The position numbers and the translations under genes are program-made. DNA of 64,000 bases from assembly GCF_002943465.1 (NCBI RefSeq), contig NZ_PTQY01000004.1, forward strand, positions 124,001-188,000, written 5' to 3'. The notes under the pieces were generated by a model. It had not been told where the DNA came from and did no database searches. It saw only the letters and a program-made list of their open reading frames with translations. Shown here piece after piece: positions 1 to 9,141 of this stretch. The stretch is from Rhodoferax sp. TS-BS-61-7. GTDB lineage: Bacteria; Pseudomonadota; Gammaproteobacteria; Burkholderiales; Burkholderiaceae_C. The number at the start of each line of letters is the position of its first letter. Positions within the stretch are counted from its first letter, which is position 1.

Positions 1-1
1 G

Positions 2-958
2 GTGCACGGCGATGTGCGACGCATCAACGTGGAGCCGCTGGACCACAAGCAGGTGCACGCCATGGTGTACGACATCATGAACGACACGCAGCGCAAGATG
101 TACGAGGAGTTTCTGGAGATCGACTTCTCGTTCGAGATCGATGGCCTGGCCCGCTTCCGCGTCAACGCCTTCAACCACAACCGCGGCGCGGGTGCAGTGT
201 TCCGAACCATTCCAAGCAAAATCCTCTCGCTGGAGCAGCTCAACGCCCCCAAGATTTTTGCCGACCTGGCGCTCAAGCCCCGGGGCATGGTGCTGGTAAC
301 CGGCCCCACAGGCTCGGGCAAGTCCACCACGCTGGCGGCCATGGTCAACTACCTGAATGAAACCGAGTTTGGCCACATCCTGACGGTGGAAGACCCGATT
401 GAGTTTGTGCATGAGTCCAAGAAATGCCTGGTCAACCAGCGCGAGGTGGGCCCGCACACGCTGAGCTTTGCCGCCGCACTGCGCTCTGCACTGCGCGAAG
501 ACCCGGACTGCATCTTGGTTGGCGAAATGCGCGATCTGGAAACCATCCGCCTGGCCATGACGGCCGCAGAAACCGGACACCTGGTGTTCGGCACCCTGCA
601 CACGTCCAGCGCCGCCAAAACCATCGACCGGATCATTGACGTGTTCCCGGCGGACGAAAAAGAAATGGTGCGGGCCATGTTGTCCGAGTCGCTGCAAGCG
701 GTGATCTCGCAGACCTTGTGCAAAACCAAGGATGGCCAGGGCCGCGTGGCCGCCCACGAGATCATGCTGGGCACCAGCGCGATCCGCAACCTGATCCGCG
801 AGGCCAAGGTGGCGCAGATGTACTCCTCCATCCAGACCGGCAATAGCGTGGGCATGCAAACGCTGGACCAGAACCTGACCGACCTGGTAAAGCGCAACAT
901 CATCAGCCCCGCAGAAGCCCGCGGCAAAGCCAAAATCCCAGAGAACTTCCCGGGGTAG
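2..958 (+). CDS. pilT: Type IV pilus retraction ATPase PilT (5' partial)
   Basis: PilT is the hexameric cytoplasmic ATPase that depolymerises type IV pili and powers twitching. The visible 318 residues carry the Walker A motif GPTGSGKSTT (fragment residues 101-110), an Asp box (LTVEDPIEF), Walker B (CILVGEMRD), a His box (GTLHTSSAAKTIDRI) and the AIRNLIRE motif near the C-terminus, which is characteristic of PilT rather than PilU. Full-length PilT is about 345 residues with Walker A near residue 130, so roughly 29 N-terminal residues lie upstream of the window. The GTG at position 2 is just an in-frame codon. The paralogue pilU follows 155 bp downstream on the same strand, the usual arrangement. 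Confidence 0.95.
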   Translation: MHGDVRRINVEPLDHKQVHAMVYDIMNDTQRKMYEEFLEIDFSFEIDGLARFRVNAFNHNRGAGAVFRTIPSKILSLEQLNAPKIFADLALKPRGMVLVTGPTGSGKSTTLAAMVNYLNETEFGHILTVEDPIEFVHESKKCLVNQREVGPHTLSFAAALRSALREDPDCILVGEMRDLETIRLAMTAAETGHLVFGTLHTSSAAKTIDRIIDVFPADEKEMVRAMLSESLQAVISQTLCKTKDGQGRVAAHEIMLGTSAIRNLIREAKVAQMYSSIQTGNSVGMQTLDQNLTDLVKRNIISPAEARGKAKIPENFPG

Positions 959-961
959 CTG

Positions 962-1080
962 TGGAACACCCCCCGGCTTGCTCACTGCGTGTAGCCGCTT
1001 TCCCCCTTGCAGGGGGCAATGCCAGCGGCCCGGCACAGCCGGATCCGCGGCATTTCTGGTCTATGGGAACCTCGCGTTCC
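962..1080. repeat. Structured pilT-pilU spacer, possible Comamonadaceae intergenic repeat
   Basis: The spacer contains a CCCCC-TTGCA-GGGGG hairpin (1003-1017) and a GCCCGGC/GCCGG-type stem near 1028-1050. I recall similar blocks between genes in Comamonadaceae, but only one copy is visible here. There is no T-tract after the hairpin, so it is probably not an intrinsic terminator. Confidence 0.3.
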
Positions 1081-1113
1081 TCTGCGTCGACTTAAAGAAA
1101 GGTAGGTGTTCTT

Positions 1114-2250
1114 ATGGAACGCGATCAGGCAACAAAATTTATCAACGACTTGCTCAAGCTGATGGTCAGCCGCAATGGCAGCGACTTGTTCATCACCGCC
1201 GAGTTTCCGCCCGCCATCAAGGTGGACGGCAAGATCACCAAGGTCTCGCCCCAACCGCTGAACTCAGCCCACACCATGGCGCTGGCACGCTCCATCATGA
1301 ACGACAAGCAGGTGGCCGAGTTTGAGCGCACCAAGGAGAGCAACTTTGCCATTGCTCCCGCGGGCATTGGCCGCTTCCGCGCCAACGCGTTTATCCAGCA
1401 GGGCAAGGTCGGGCTGGTGCTGCGGGTGATTCCACAGGTGTTGCCCACCATCGACGGACTGGGCGTGCCCCAGGTACTCAAGGAAGTGGTGATGTCCAAA
1501 CGCGGGCTGACCATCATGGTTGGTGCTACGGGCTCGGGCAAGTCGACCACGCTGGCAGCCATGGTGGACTGGCGCAACGAAAAATCCTTTGGCCATATCA
1601 TCACCATTGAAGACCCGGTGGAGTTTGTGCATGCGCACAAAAACTGCGTGGTGACGCAACGCGAAGTGGGACTGGACACCGACAGCTGGGAAGCGGCACT
1701 GAAAAACACGCTGCGCCAGGCGCCCGATGTGATTTTGATGGGTGAGATCCGTGACCGCGAGACCATGGAACATGCCGTGGCTTTTGCCGAAACCGGCCAC
1801 CTGTGCCTGGCCACCCTGCACGCCAACAGCGCCAACCAGGCGTTGGACCGCATCATCAACTTCTTCCCCGAAGAGCGGCGCAGCCAGCTGCTGATGGACC
1901 TGTCGCTGAACCTCAAGGCTCTGGTTTCGCAGCGCCTGATTCCCAAGCAGGACGGCAAGGGCCGCGTCGCTGCCGTGGAGATCATGATCAACTCACCGCT
2001 GATCTCTGACCTGATCTTCAAGGGCGAAGTGTCCGAGGTAAAAGAGATCATGAAAAAGAGCCGCCAGGCCGGCATGCAGACCTTCGACCAGGCGCTGTTT
2101 GACCTTTACGAAGGCAACGCCATCACCTACGAAGATGCGCTACGCAACGCCGATTCGCTGAACGACCTGCGCCTGCAAATCAAGCTCAACAGTGCACGCG
2201 GCAAGTCCACCGACCTGTCCGCCGGTACCGAGAATTTCGCGATCATGTGA
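1114..2250 (+). CDS. pilU: Type IV pilus ATPase PilU
   Basis: PilU is the PilT-paralogous ATPase that supports PilT-dependent retraction. The 378-residue protein has Walker A GATGSGKSTT, an Asp box (ITIEDPVEF), Walker B (VILMGEIRD) and a His box (CLATLHANSANQALDRI). The C-terminus is longer than that of PilT and lacks AIRNLIRE, both typical of PilU. The ATG is preceded by AAAGAAAGGTAGG, a good ribosome binding site. It probably shares a transcript with pilT. Confidence 0.95.
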   Translation: MERDQATKFINDLLKLMVSRNGSDLFITAEFPPAIKVDGKITKVSPQPLNSAHTMALARSIMNDKQVAEFERTKESNFAIAPAGIGRFRANAFIQQGKVGLVLRVIPQVLPTIDGLGVPQVLKEVVMSKRGLTIMVGATGSGKSTTLAAMVDWRNEKSFGHIITIEDPVEFVHAHKNCVVTQREVGLDTDSWEAALKNTLRQAPDVILMGEIRDRETMEHAVAFAETGHLCLATLHANSANQALDRIINFFPEERRSQLLMDLSLNLKALVSQRLIPKQDGKGRVAAVEIMINSPLISDLIFKGEVSEVKEIMKKSRQAGMQTFDQALFDLYEGNAITYEDALRNADSLNDLRLQIKLNSARGKSTDLSAGTENFAIM

Positions 2251-2254
2251 GACC

Positions 2255-2297
2255 TTGGGGTCAGACCACTCGCGAAAGCGATGTGCTCTGACCCCAA
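2255..2297 (+). terminator. REP-like hairpin after pilU
   Basis: Perfect 11-bp arms TTGGGGTCAGA (2255-2265) and TCTGACCCCAA (2287-2297) enclose a smaller TCGC-GAAA-GCGA hairpin (2270-2281). It lies 4 bases after the pilU stop. There is no T-tract, so it may be a REP-type 3' end or stabilising element rather than a classical terminator. The GGGGTCAGA arm resembles the GGGACAGA arm of the hairpin between atpD and atpC. Confidence 0.5.
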
Positions 2298-2314
2298 CTG
2301 ATTAACACTCCCCC

Positions 2315-3241
2315 ATGCCCAACATCAACGACAAAACCTACGAACCCTCACCCGCTTACTCCGTCGCCTTTCTGGGCCTGGGCGTCATGGGCTACCCCAT
2401 GGCCGGGCACCTGGCCCGCGCCGGCCACCAGGTCACGGTGTACAACCGGACCGCTACGAAATCTATAGCTTGGTGCGCAGAATTTTCGGGGGCTAGCAGC
2501 CAATTGGGCATCCATGCCCACGCAGCCACACCACACCAGGCAGTGCAGCAGGCCGACATCGTGTTTTGCTGCGTAGGCAATGACGCGGATTTGCGCAGCG
2601 TGACCCTGGGGGCCGACGGTGCCTTTGCCGGCATGAAGCCAGGCGCCATTTTTGTGGACCACACCACAGCGTCTGCCGATATCGCGCGCGAACTCAGCGC
2701 GGCAGCGGCGACCAAAGGCTTGCAGTTCATCGACGCGCCGGTGTCCGGCGGCCAGGCCGGTGCACAAAACGGCCTGCTGACCGTGATGTGTGGGGGTGAT
2801 GCCAATGCATTTGAAACCGTCAAACCGGTGGCCATGGCGTTCTCACGCGCCTTCACGCTGCTGGGTGACAGCGGCGCCGGTCAACTCGCCAAGATGGTGA
2901 ACCAGATTTGTATTGCCGGGCTGGTGCAAGGTCTGAGTGAAGCGATTGCCTTTGGCCAAAAAGCAGGACTGGACATGAACCAGGTGCTGGACGTGATTGG
3001 CAAGGGTGCGGCGCAGAGCTGGCAGATGGACAACCGTGGCAAGACCATGGTGGCCGACAAGTTTGACTTCGGTTTTGCGGTGGACTGGATGCGCAAAGAC
3101 CTGGGCCTGGTGCTGGACGAGGCCAAACGCAACGGTGCCCGCTTGCCGGTGACGGCGCTCGTAGACCAGTTTTATGCCGATGTTCAACAAATGGGCGGCC
3201 AGCGCTGGGACACCAGCAGCCTCATCAAGCGCTTGAAATAA
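2315..3241 (+). CDS. NAD(P)-dependent beta-hydroxyacid dehydrogenase (3-hydroxyisobutyrate dehydrogenase family)
   Basis: This 308-residue enzyme belongs to the 3-hydroxyisobutyrate/tartronate-semialdehyde reductase family, which oxidises 3-hydroxyacids or reduces the matching semialdehydes. Visible signatures are the Rossmann motif GLGVMGYPMA (residues 21-30), the substrate loop DAPVSGGQAGAQNG, and the catalytic-lysine segment GAGQLAKMVNQ. Its substrate cannot be deduced and the neighbours do not help. Residues about 47-63 are encoded by a degenerate copy of the dispersed repeat described at 2454-2501, which has stayed in frame. It converges on the dolP-like gene across a bidirectional terminator. 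Confidence 0.85.
   Translation: MPNINDKTYEPSPAYSVAFLGLGVMGYPMAGHLARAGHQVTVYNRTATKSIAWCAEFSGASSQLGIHAHAATPHQAVQQADIVFCCVGNDADLRSVTLGADGAFAGMKPGAIFVDHTTASADIARELSAAAATKGLQFIDAPVSGGQAGAQNGLLTVMCGGDANAFETVKPVAMAFSRAFTLLGDSGAGQLAKMVNQICIAGLVQGLSEAIAFGQKAGLDMNQVLDVIGKGAAQSWQMDNRGKTMVADKFDFGFAVDWMRKDLGLVLDEAKRNGARLPVTALVDQFYADVQQMGGQRWDTSSLIKRLK
2454..2501 (+). repeat. Dispersed repeat copy E, inside a coding sequence
   Basis: The sequence (GAAATCTATAGCTTGGTGCG then a GGGGGCTAGC block) matches the family seen at five other places. Ungapped against copy F (24159-24207), about 34 of 50 positions agree by eye. It lies wholly within the dehydrogenase gene and keeps the frame open. Confidence 0.65.
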
Positions 3242-3283
3242 GGTCCCCACGCTCCGCCGCTATGCGGGTCGCTGCCCCAAAAC

Positions 3284-3310
3284 AAAAACGGCCCTGAGTG
3301 GGTCGTTTTT
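3284..3310. terminator. Bidirectional intrinsic terminator between convergent genes
   Basis: The stem AAAAACGGCCC / GGGTCGTTTTT (one G-T wobble) has a 5-nt TGAGT loop, with T-runs on both strands (TTTTTTT rightward, TTTTTGTTTT leftward). It lies between the dehydrogenase stop (3241) and the dolP stop (3311). The upstream stretch 3245-3280 (CGCTCCGCCGC...GCGGGTCGCTG) also resembles a recurrent Comamonadaceae intergenic motif. Confidence 0.8.
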
Positions 3311-4596
<1,286 letters not shown>

Positions 4597-4986
4597 TCAG
4601 GATGCGTCAAACGCCGCTTGCAGCCATTCGACCTGTTCCCCGTCCAGCACCACCACGTCGAAACGGCAGGGCGGCAGCCGTGACAAACGCAACAGGTAGT
4701 GCTGTGCCGCAAACACAATGCGGCGCTGCTTGACCGCGCCCACACTGGCGGCACCACCGCCATGGCTGCTGGAGGCCCGTTTGCGCACCTCGACAAACAC
4801 CAGCGTGCCATCGGGTGCGCGCATGATCAGGTCGATTTCGCCACCACCCCGTCCGGGGGTTCGATAATTGCGGGTGACCAGCACCAACCCCTGCCTTTGC
4901 AAATAACGCAGAGCGGCATCTTCTCCCGCGTCCCCCAGCTGTTTGGTGGTGGCGCTTCGTGCTGGTCGTGTTGGAAAGAACCCCAT
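4597..4986 (-). CDS. YraN family protein (UPF0102, putative endonuclease-fold)
   Basis: This 129-residue protein is of the YraN/UPF0102 family, which has a restriction-endonuclease-like fold and unknown role. Visible motifs are GDAGEDAALRYLQRQG, the acidic GGGEIDLIM, and the FVEVRKR motif; the D...EVR pattern mirrors the Holliday-junction resolvase/nuclease core. The frame stays open far upstream, but conserved sequence begins at MGFFPT, so the start is placed at 4986, directly abutting the rsmI start. The leader on this strand has only a weak Shine-Dalgarno sequence. It is probably the first gene of the yraN-SIS-BON operon. Confidence 0.85.
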   Translation of the reverse strand: MGFFPTRPARSATTKQLGDAGEDAALRYLQRQGLVLVTRNYRTPGRGGGEIDLIMRAPDGTLVFVEVRKRASSSHGGGAASVGAVKQRRIVFAAQHYLLRLSRLPPCRFDVVVLDGEQVEWLQAAFDAS

Positions 4987-5898
4987 ATGAGTGCGTCTTT
5001 TATCTCTGCCCTGTCCGCTGCCAAAGAGGCCGCCGGTGCGCAGCATTATCCGCAGGGCGCGTTGTACCTGGTAGCCACCCCCATTGGCAACCTGGCCGAC
5101 ATCAGCCTGCGCGCGCTGCATGTGCTGGCGCTGGCCGACACCATTGCCTGCGAAGACACACGCCATACCCAGCAAATGCTGCGCGCCTACGGCATCGACA
5201 AATCCTCCGGCCAGCTGCTGGCCGTGCACCAGCACAACGAGGCCCAGGCGGCGGAAGGGGTGGTGGCACGCCTGCGCCAAGACCAGCGTGTGGCCTATGT
5301 GAGCGATGCCGGCACACCCGGTATTAGCGACCCCGGCGCGCGACTGGTGACCCAGGTGCGCGCCGCCGGCCTGCGCAGCATTCCCCTGCCCGGCGCCAGC
5401 AGTGTGACCACGGCCTTGTGCGCGGCAGGTTTGGCCGAAGGTGGTGATGGCCACAGCGGTTTTGTGTTCCGGGGGTTTCTGTCCTCCAAGGCCACTGAGC
5501 GTGCCCATGAAGTGCAGCTCCTGGCGGAAGAACGCCGCGCCGTCGTGTTGCTGGAAGCGCCCCACCGCATTGAGGCGTTGGCCCTGGCGCTAGCGCCGCT
5601 GGACACGCGCCTGGTGACCATCGGTCGTGAACTGACCAAGCAATTTGAAGACATTGCCACGGTGGCGGCCAACGATTTCACCGCCTGGTTGGCGGCCGAT
5701 GCAAACCGGCTGCGCGGGGAATTTGCGCTGGTAATTCACCCTGCCCCTGCAAGTGCCGCCCAGGCGCCAGACGACCGGGTGCTCAAGCTGCTGTTGGAAG
5801 AACTACCACTGAAAACGGCCGTCAAGCTGGCCGCTGACATCACGGGCGAGGCACGCAACGCGCTCTACGAGCGGGCCCTGGCCCTGAAGCAGGGCTAA
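4987..5898 (+). CDS. rsmI: 16S rRNA (cytidine1402-2'-O)-methyltransferase RsmI
   Basis: RsmI 2'-O-methylates C1402 in the decoding centre of 16S rRNA using SAM. The 303-residue protein has the tetrapyrrole-methylase-like fold: ATPIGNLADISLRAL near the N-terminus, DAGTPGISDPG, and PGASSVTTAL. The ATG is preceded by GGAAAG about 8 nt upstream, which lies inside the divergent yraN coding sequence. The two start codons form the palindrome CATATG with no bases between them. Confidence 0.95.
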   Translation: MSASFISALSAAKEAAGAQHYPQGALYLVATPIGNLADISLRALHVLALADTIACEDTRHTQQMLRAYGIDKSSGQLLAVHQHNEAQAAEGVVARLRQDQRVAYVSDAGTPGISDPGARLVTQVRAAGLRSIPLPGASSVTTALCAAGLAEGGDGHSGFVFRGFLSSKATERAHEVQLLAEERRAVVLLEAPHRIEALALALAPLDTRLVTIGRELTKQFEDIATVAANDFTAWLAADANRLRGEFALVIHPAPASAAQAPDDRVLKLLLEELPLKTAVKLAADITGEARNALYERALALKQG

Positions 5899-5904
5899 AA
5901 AGCG

Positions 5905-6537
5905 TTAGGCCTGCTGCCAGGCCTGCACGTAGGCGCGGCCGCGGGTCAGCACATCGGCCGCGGACGTACCGGGCGCAAACAGCTGGCTGCCAATACCAAA
6001 GCCGGTAGCCCCGGCCTTTTTCCAAGGGCCCATGCTTTCAGGCGTGATTCCACCCACGGGCCACAAGTCGGTACCGGCGGGCAGCACCGACTTCAGCGCC
6101 TTGATGCCGCCATGGCCCACCATATCGGCAGGGAACAGCTTGAGTGCATGGGCGCCCGCTTGCAGGGCCGCAAAGGCTTCGGTAGGCGTGGCCACACCGG
6201 GCGCGGTCAGCATGCCCAGTTCCACCGCGCGGCGGATCACGGCCACATCGCAGTTGGGTGACACCATGAGGCGGCCACCGGCAGCGTGCACGGCCTCCAC
6301 GTCCGCCACGGTCAGCATGGTGCCGCCCCCCACAATCGCGTCGGCCGGCAGGGTACGGGCCAGCGTGGCAATACATTCCAGCGCGCCGGGGCGGTTCAGC
6401 GGCACTTCCAGCGTGCGAAACCCGCTCGCGACCAAGGCCTCGCCCACGGCCTGTGCCTCGGCGGGCAACAGCCCGCGCAAGATGGCCACCAAAGGGGTGC
6501 GGCGCGCACGCGCCAGCAGTTCCAGCGAATCGCTCAT
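5905..6537 (-). CDS. dgoA: 2-dehydro-3-deoxy-6-phosphogalactonate aldolase
   Basis: This class I aldolase cleaves 2-keto-3-deoxy-6-phosphogalactonate (or the gluconate epimer) to pyruvate and glyceraldehyde-3-phosphate. The 210-residue protein has FRTLEVPLNRPG (catalytic Glu region), GGGTML, and the Schiff-base lysine in ALKLFPADM. Its start overlaps the stop of the kinase gene by 4 bases, and a KDGal kinase beside it points to the galactonate rather than the gluconate substrate. Confidence 0.88.
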   Translation of the reverse strand: MSDSLELLARARRTPLVAILRGLLPAEAQAVGEALVASGFRTLEVPLNRPGALECIATLARTLPADAIVGGGTMLTVADVEAVHAAGGRLMVSPNCDVAVIRRAVELGMLTAPGVATPTEAFAALQAGAHALKLFPADMVGHGGIKALKSVLPAGTDLWPVGGITPESMGPWKKAGATGFGIGSQLFAPGTSAADVLTRGRAYVQAWQQA

Positions 6538-7475
6538 AGGGGTTTCCAGTTCTGTTGGATGTGGTGGACAGCCGCCACAAAGGCAGCCTTGGCATCGAGG
6601 ATGTCAAACGACAGGCCCAGGTGTTGGGCCGCGGTTTGGTAGTGGGCCGCCAACTGCGGCGAGCCCAGCAGCTTGAACGTACCCTGGGGGCCCGTGCCCG
6701 CATGGCCCTGCAGCACGTCTTTGAGTTCGGTGCCAATCAACAGGCCGCTCAGGTACGCGGTGGTGCTGGAGGCAGGCATGTCCTTGCAGACCACACGCGC
6801 CCGGACGCTGAAAATCTGGTGGCTCAGCGCATGGTGGCCTGCGGCCTTCACGCCATCGGCAAAGGCGGTCTTGTCCCACACGCGAATCGCGCCACCAGCC
6901 GCCGCGGCCACGGTGCCATGTTTGCTGAGCAAGTCGAACAATTCACCGGTCATATAGGTGCGCAGTTGCACCACGCGACCTTCGTATAACTCCACCCATT
7001 TGCTGTGGGTGCCGGGCAGCACAAACCAGCCACTGCGGTGGCCCAGGGCCCAGGCGCCCAGCAGCTGGGTTTCTTCCCCGCGCATTACATCGGGTACGCC
7101 CTGCGCATTGCGCACGCGGTAGCCCGGAATGATGATGGCTGACACGCCGGGCGCCGCATCGGGCACCCGCATGGCATGGGCGGCCAGGTCTTGCACCGGC
7201 ACACTGCTGTCGACATAGGGCACCTCGTGCCAGCCCAGCGCGCTGCCCACCATGCCGGCCAGCACTACGCCCGTGCCTTGCACGTCCAGCGCCTGCAAGC
7301 CGGCATCCAGCGCGGCGGGAAAGCGGTCTTTGCAGGCCAGGGCGCCGTCGGAATCGGAGATTTCACGCGTGAGCAGGCCATCGCCCGTGATGGCATAGGC
7401 GCGGCGGTGGGTGGTACCCCAGTCCACACCGACAATCGACACAGCAGGGTTGGCGACCATATTTTTGGAATTCAC
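6534..7475 (-). CDS. dgoK: 2-dehydro-3-deoxygalactonokinase
   Basis: DgoK phosphorylates 2-keto-3-deoxygalactonate before aldol cleavage. The 313-residue protein starts with the ASKHA-type phosphate loop VGVDWGTTHRRAYAI and carries GEETQLLGAW and LPGTHSKWVEL, typical of the family. It is first in a two-gene operon with dgoA. The 74-bp divergent spacer to the FadR-type regulator contains a candidate operator. Confidence 0.9.
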   Translation of the reverse strand: MNSKNMVANPAVSIVGVDWGTTHRRAYAITGDGLLTREISDSDGALACKDRFPAALDAGLQALDVQGTGVVLAGMVGSALGWHEVPYVDSSVPVQDLAAHAMRVPDAAPGVSAIIIPGYRVRNAQGVPDVMRGEETQLLGAWALGHRSGWFVLPGTHSKWVELYEGRVVQLRTYMTGELFDLLSKHGTVAAAAGGAIRVWDKTAFADGVKAAGHHALSHQIFSVRARVVCKDMPASSTTAYLSGLLIGTELKDVLQGHAGTGPQGTFKLLGSPQLAAHYQTAAQHLGLSFDILDAKAAFVAAVHHIQQNWKPL

Positions 7476-7490
7476 AGTAGATGTTCAGGC

Positions 7491-7518
7491 AAATTTAAAC
7501 ATATGATGATTAAACCCG
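7491..7518. promoter_or_regulatory. Candidate operator 1 of the dgo locus
   Basis: The spacer between dgoK and the regulator contains TTTAAACATATGATGATTAA, with TTTAAAC and TTAAAC flanking TATGATGATT. A near-identical TATGATGATTTAAAC lies upstream of the SDR gene (8301-8328). Two matching sites on either side of the regulator gene suggest that it binds both. This is inferred from sequence only. Confidence 0.55.
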
Positions 7519-7549
7519 ATTTTGTCGCAAAACACCTTCGCCCTGCCCC

Positions 7550-8284
7550 ATGAAGCCCTCCGTACCCCCTAACCACGCCACCTATGCCGGGCGCAACCTG
7601 CATGGCCAGGTGGTGAACGAGTTGGGGCGCCGGGTGGTCGGCGGCATCTATGCGGCCGGTGCCTTGCTGCCAAACGAGGACCAGCTCTGCGCCGAACTGG
7701 CGGTCAGCCGCACTGCGCTACGCGAGGCCATCAAGGTGCTGGCGGCCAAAGGCCTGCTGGAGCCGCGCCCGCGCATTGGCACGCGCGTGCGCCCCACCGA
7801 ACAATGGAACCTGCTGGACCCCGACATCCTGGCCTGGCGCTGCGCCACGGGTGCGGATGCCGAGTTTTTGCAGCACCTGACCGAGCTGCGCGAAATCATC
7901 GAGCCCTCGGCGGCCGCCCTAGCCGCCACCAGCCATAAGCCTGAGCAGCTGGCCGACATTGCGCGCGCGCTGGACGCCATGCAGGCAGCCCACCACATTA
8001 GCGAATGGGTGCAGGCCGACCTGGCCTTCCACACCGCCGTGCTCAAGGCCACCAACAACCCGCTGCTCATGCCACTGGCCGCCATCATCGGCAGCGCATT
8101 GGAGTCGCTGCTGGCCGTGAGCGCCCGCACCTCCGAGAACTTCAAACAGGCCCTGCCCGACCACCAAAAGGTGTTTGAAGCCATCCAGGCGCGTGACGCC
8201 CAGAGTGCGCTGCACCGGATGGCGGGCCTGCTGTCAGACACCCGATCGCTGATGAAACGGGCGGTGATTCCACCGTCCGGGTGA
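7550..8284 (+). CDS. FadR-type GntR transcriptional regulator (DgoR-like)
   Basis: This 244-residue regulator has an N-terminal winged helix (GGIYAAGALLPNEDQLCAEL, then SRTALREAIKVLAAKGLLE) and a C-terminal helical FCD effector domain (residues about 95-230) with the conserved FHTAV metal-site motif. It is divergent from dgoK-dgoA and precedes the sugar-dehydrogenase gene. By location it probably represses the pathway and responds to galactonate or a pathway intermediate, as DgoR does in E. coli. Confidence 0.85.
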   Translation: MKPSVPPNHATYAGRNLHGQVVNELGRRVVGGIYAAGALLPNEDQLCAELAVSRTALREAIKVLAAKGLLEPRPRIGTRVRPTEQWNLLDPDILAWRCATGADAEFLQHLTELREIIEPSAAALAATSHKPEQLADIARALDAMQAAHHISEWVQADLAFHTAVLKATNNPLLMPLAAIIGSALESLLAVSARTSENFKQALPDHQKVFEAIQARDAQSALHRMAGLLSDTRSLMKRAVIPPSG

Positions 8285-8300
8285 TTTTTTCCGGATGCAG

Positions 8301-8328
8301 TTTATTTGTATGATGATTTAAACATTCC
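8301..8328. promoter_or_regulatory. Candidate operator 2 of the dgo locus
   Basis: TTGTATGATGATTTAAACAT lies in the 77-bp spacer between the regulator and the SDR gene and shares TATGATGATT-(T)AAAC with the 7491-7518 site. TACAAT (8332-8337) downstream could be a -10 element, but no convincing -35 at normal spacing was found. Confidence 0.55.
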
Positions 8329-8361
8329 CATTACAATTTGCCGGCAACTCTCCACCCTCCT

Positions 8362-9141
8362 ATGCAAACCCCTTCCCTTTCCACCTTTGCCAAGTACCCC
8401 AGCTTGGCCGGGCGCACGGTCTTTGTCACCGGTGGCAGCTCCGGCATTGGCGCAGACATCGTGATCGCTTACGCCCGCCAAGGCGCCCAAGTCGCCTTCA
8501 CGGGCCGCAACGCCGAATCGGCCGCGCAGGTCATCGAAGCCGCGTCCGCGTTCGGACCCACGCCACTGTTTTTGCAGAGTGATGCGGCCGATGTGGCGGC
8601 ACTGAAGGCCGCCATTGCCACCACCGCGGAGCGCTTTGGCGACATTAGCGTGCTGGTGAACAACGTGGCCAATGACCAGCGCCACGACCTGGCCGATGTG
8701 ACTCCTGACGACTTTGACTGGCGTGTGGCCATCAATCTGCGCCCTGCCTTCTTTGCAGCGCAGTCCGTGGTGGAGGGCATGAAACGCCTGGGCGGTGGTT
8801 CCATCGTCAACCTGGGCTCCATCAGCTGGATGATCAAGGGCGCGGGCTACCCCGTGTACGCCACCTGCAAGTCGGCTACCGTGGGCCTGTCCCGCAGCCT
8901 GGCACGTGACCTGGGCAAGCTCAATATCCGCGTGAACACCCTGTCACCCGGCTGGATCATGACCGAGAAACAACTCACCATGTGGGTGGACGAGGCCGGT
9001 GAAAAAGCCATGGACGAGAACCAGTGCCTACCCGGCCGCATTGTGGGCAGCGACGTGGCCAATATGGCCCTGTTCCTGTCGGCCGACGACAGCCGCATGG
9101 TAACGGCGCAAGACTTTGTGGTGGACGCCGGATGGACCTGA
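8362..9141 (+). CDS. SDR-family sugar dehydrogenase (probable galactose/aldose 1-dehydrogenase)
   Basis: This classical short-chain dehydrogenase has TGGSSGIGADI (cofactor loop), NNVAN, the catalytic Ser of LGSISW, YPVYATCKSA (Tyr-x3-Lys) and the C-terminal DAGWT. Length is 259 residues from the ATG at 8362; an upstream TTG at 8338 lies within the operator spacer and is less likely. With a lactonase gene overlapping its 3' end and KDGal genes nearby, oxidation of an aldose such as D-galactose to its lactone is the likely role. The substrate is an inference. Confidence 0.8.
   Translation: MQTPSLSTFAKYPSLAGRTVFVTGGSSGIGADIVIAYARQGAQVAFTGRNAESAAQVIEAASAFGPTPLFLQSDAADVAALKAAIATTAERFGDISVLVNNVANDQRHDLADVTPDDFDWRVAINLRPAFFAAQSVVEGMKRLGGGSIVNLGSISWMIKGAGYPVYATCKSATVGLSRSLARDLGKLNIRVNTLSPGWIMTEKQLTMWVDEAGEKAMDENQCLPGRIVGSDVANMALFLSADDSRMVTAQDFVVDAGWT

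Noticed and set aside
1003-1017. CCCCC-TTGCA-GGGGG as a pilT terminator
   Set aside because: There is no T-tract, the stem is short, and pilU follows in the normal pilT-pilU arrangement.
4597-5565. YraN as a 322-residue fusion protein
   Set aside because: The N-terminal 190 residues are antisense to rsmI and compositionally odd; YraN homology begins only at 4986.
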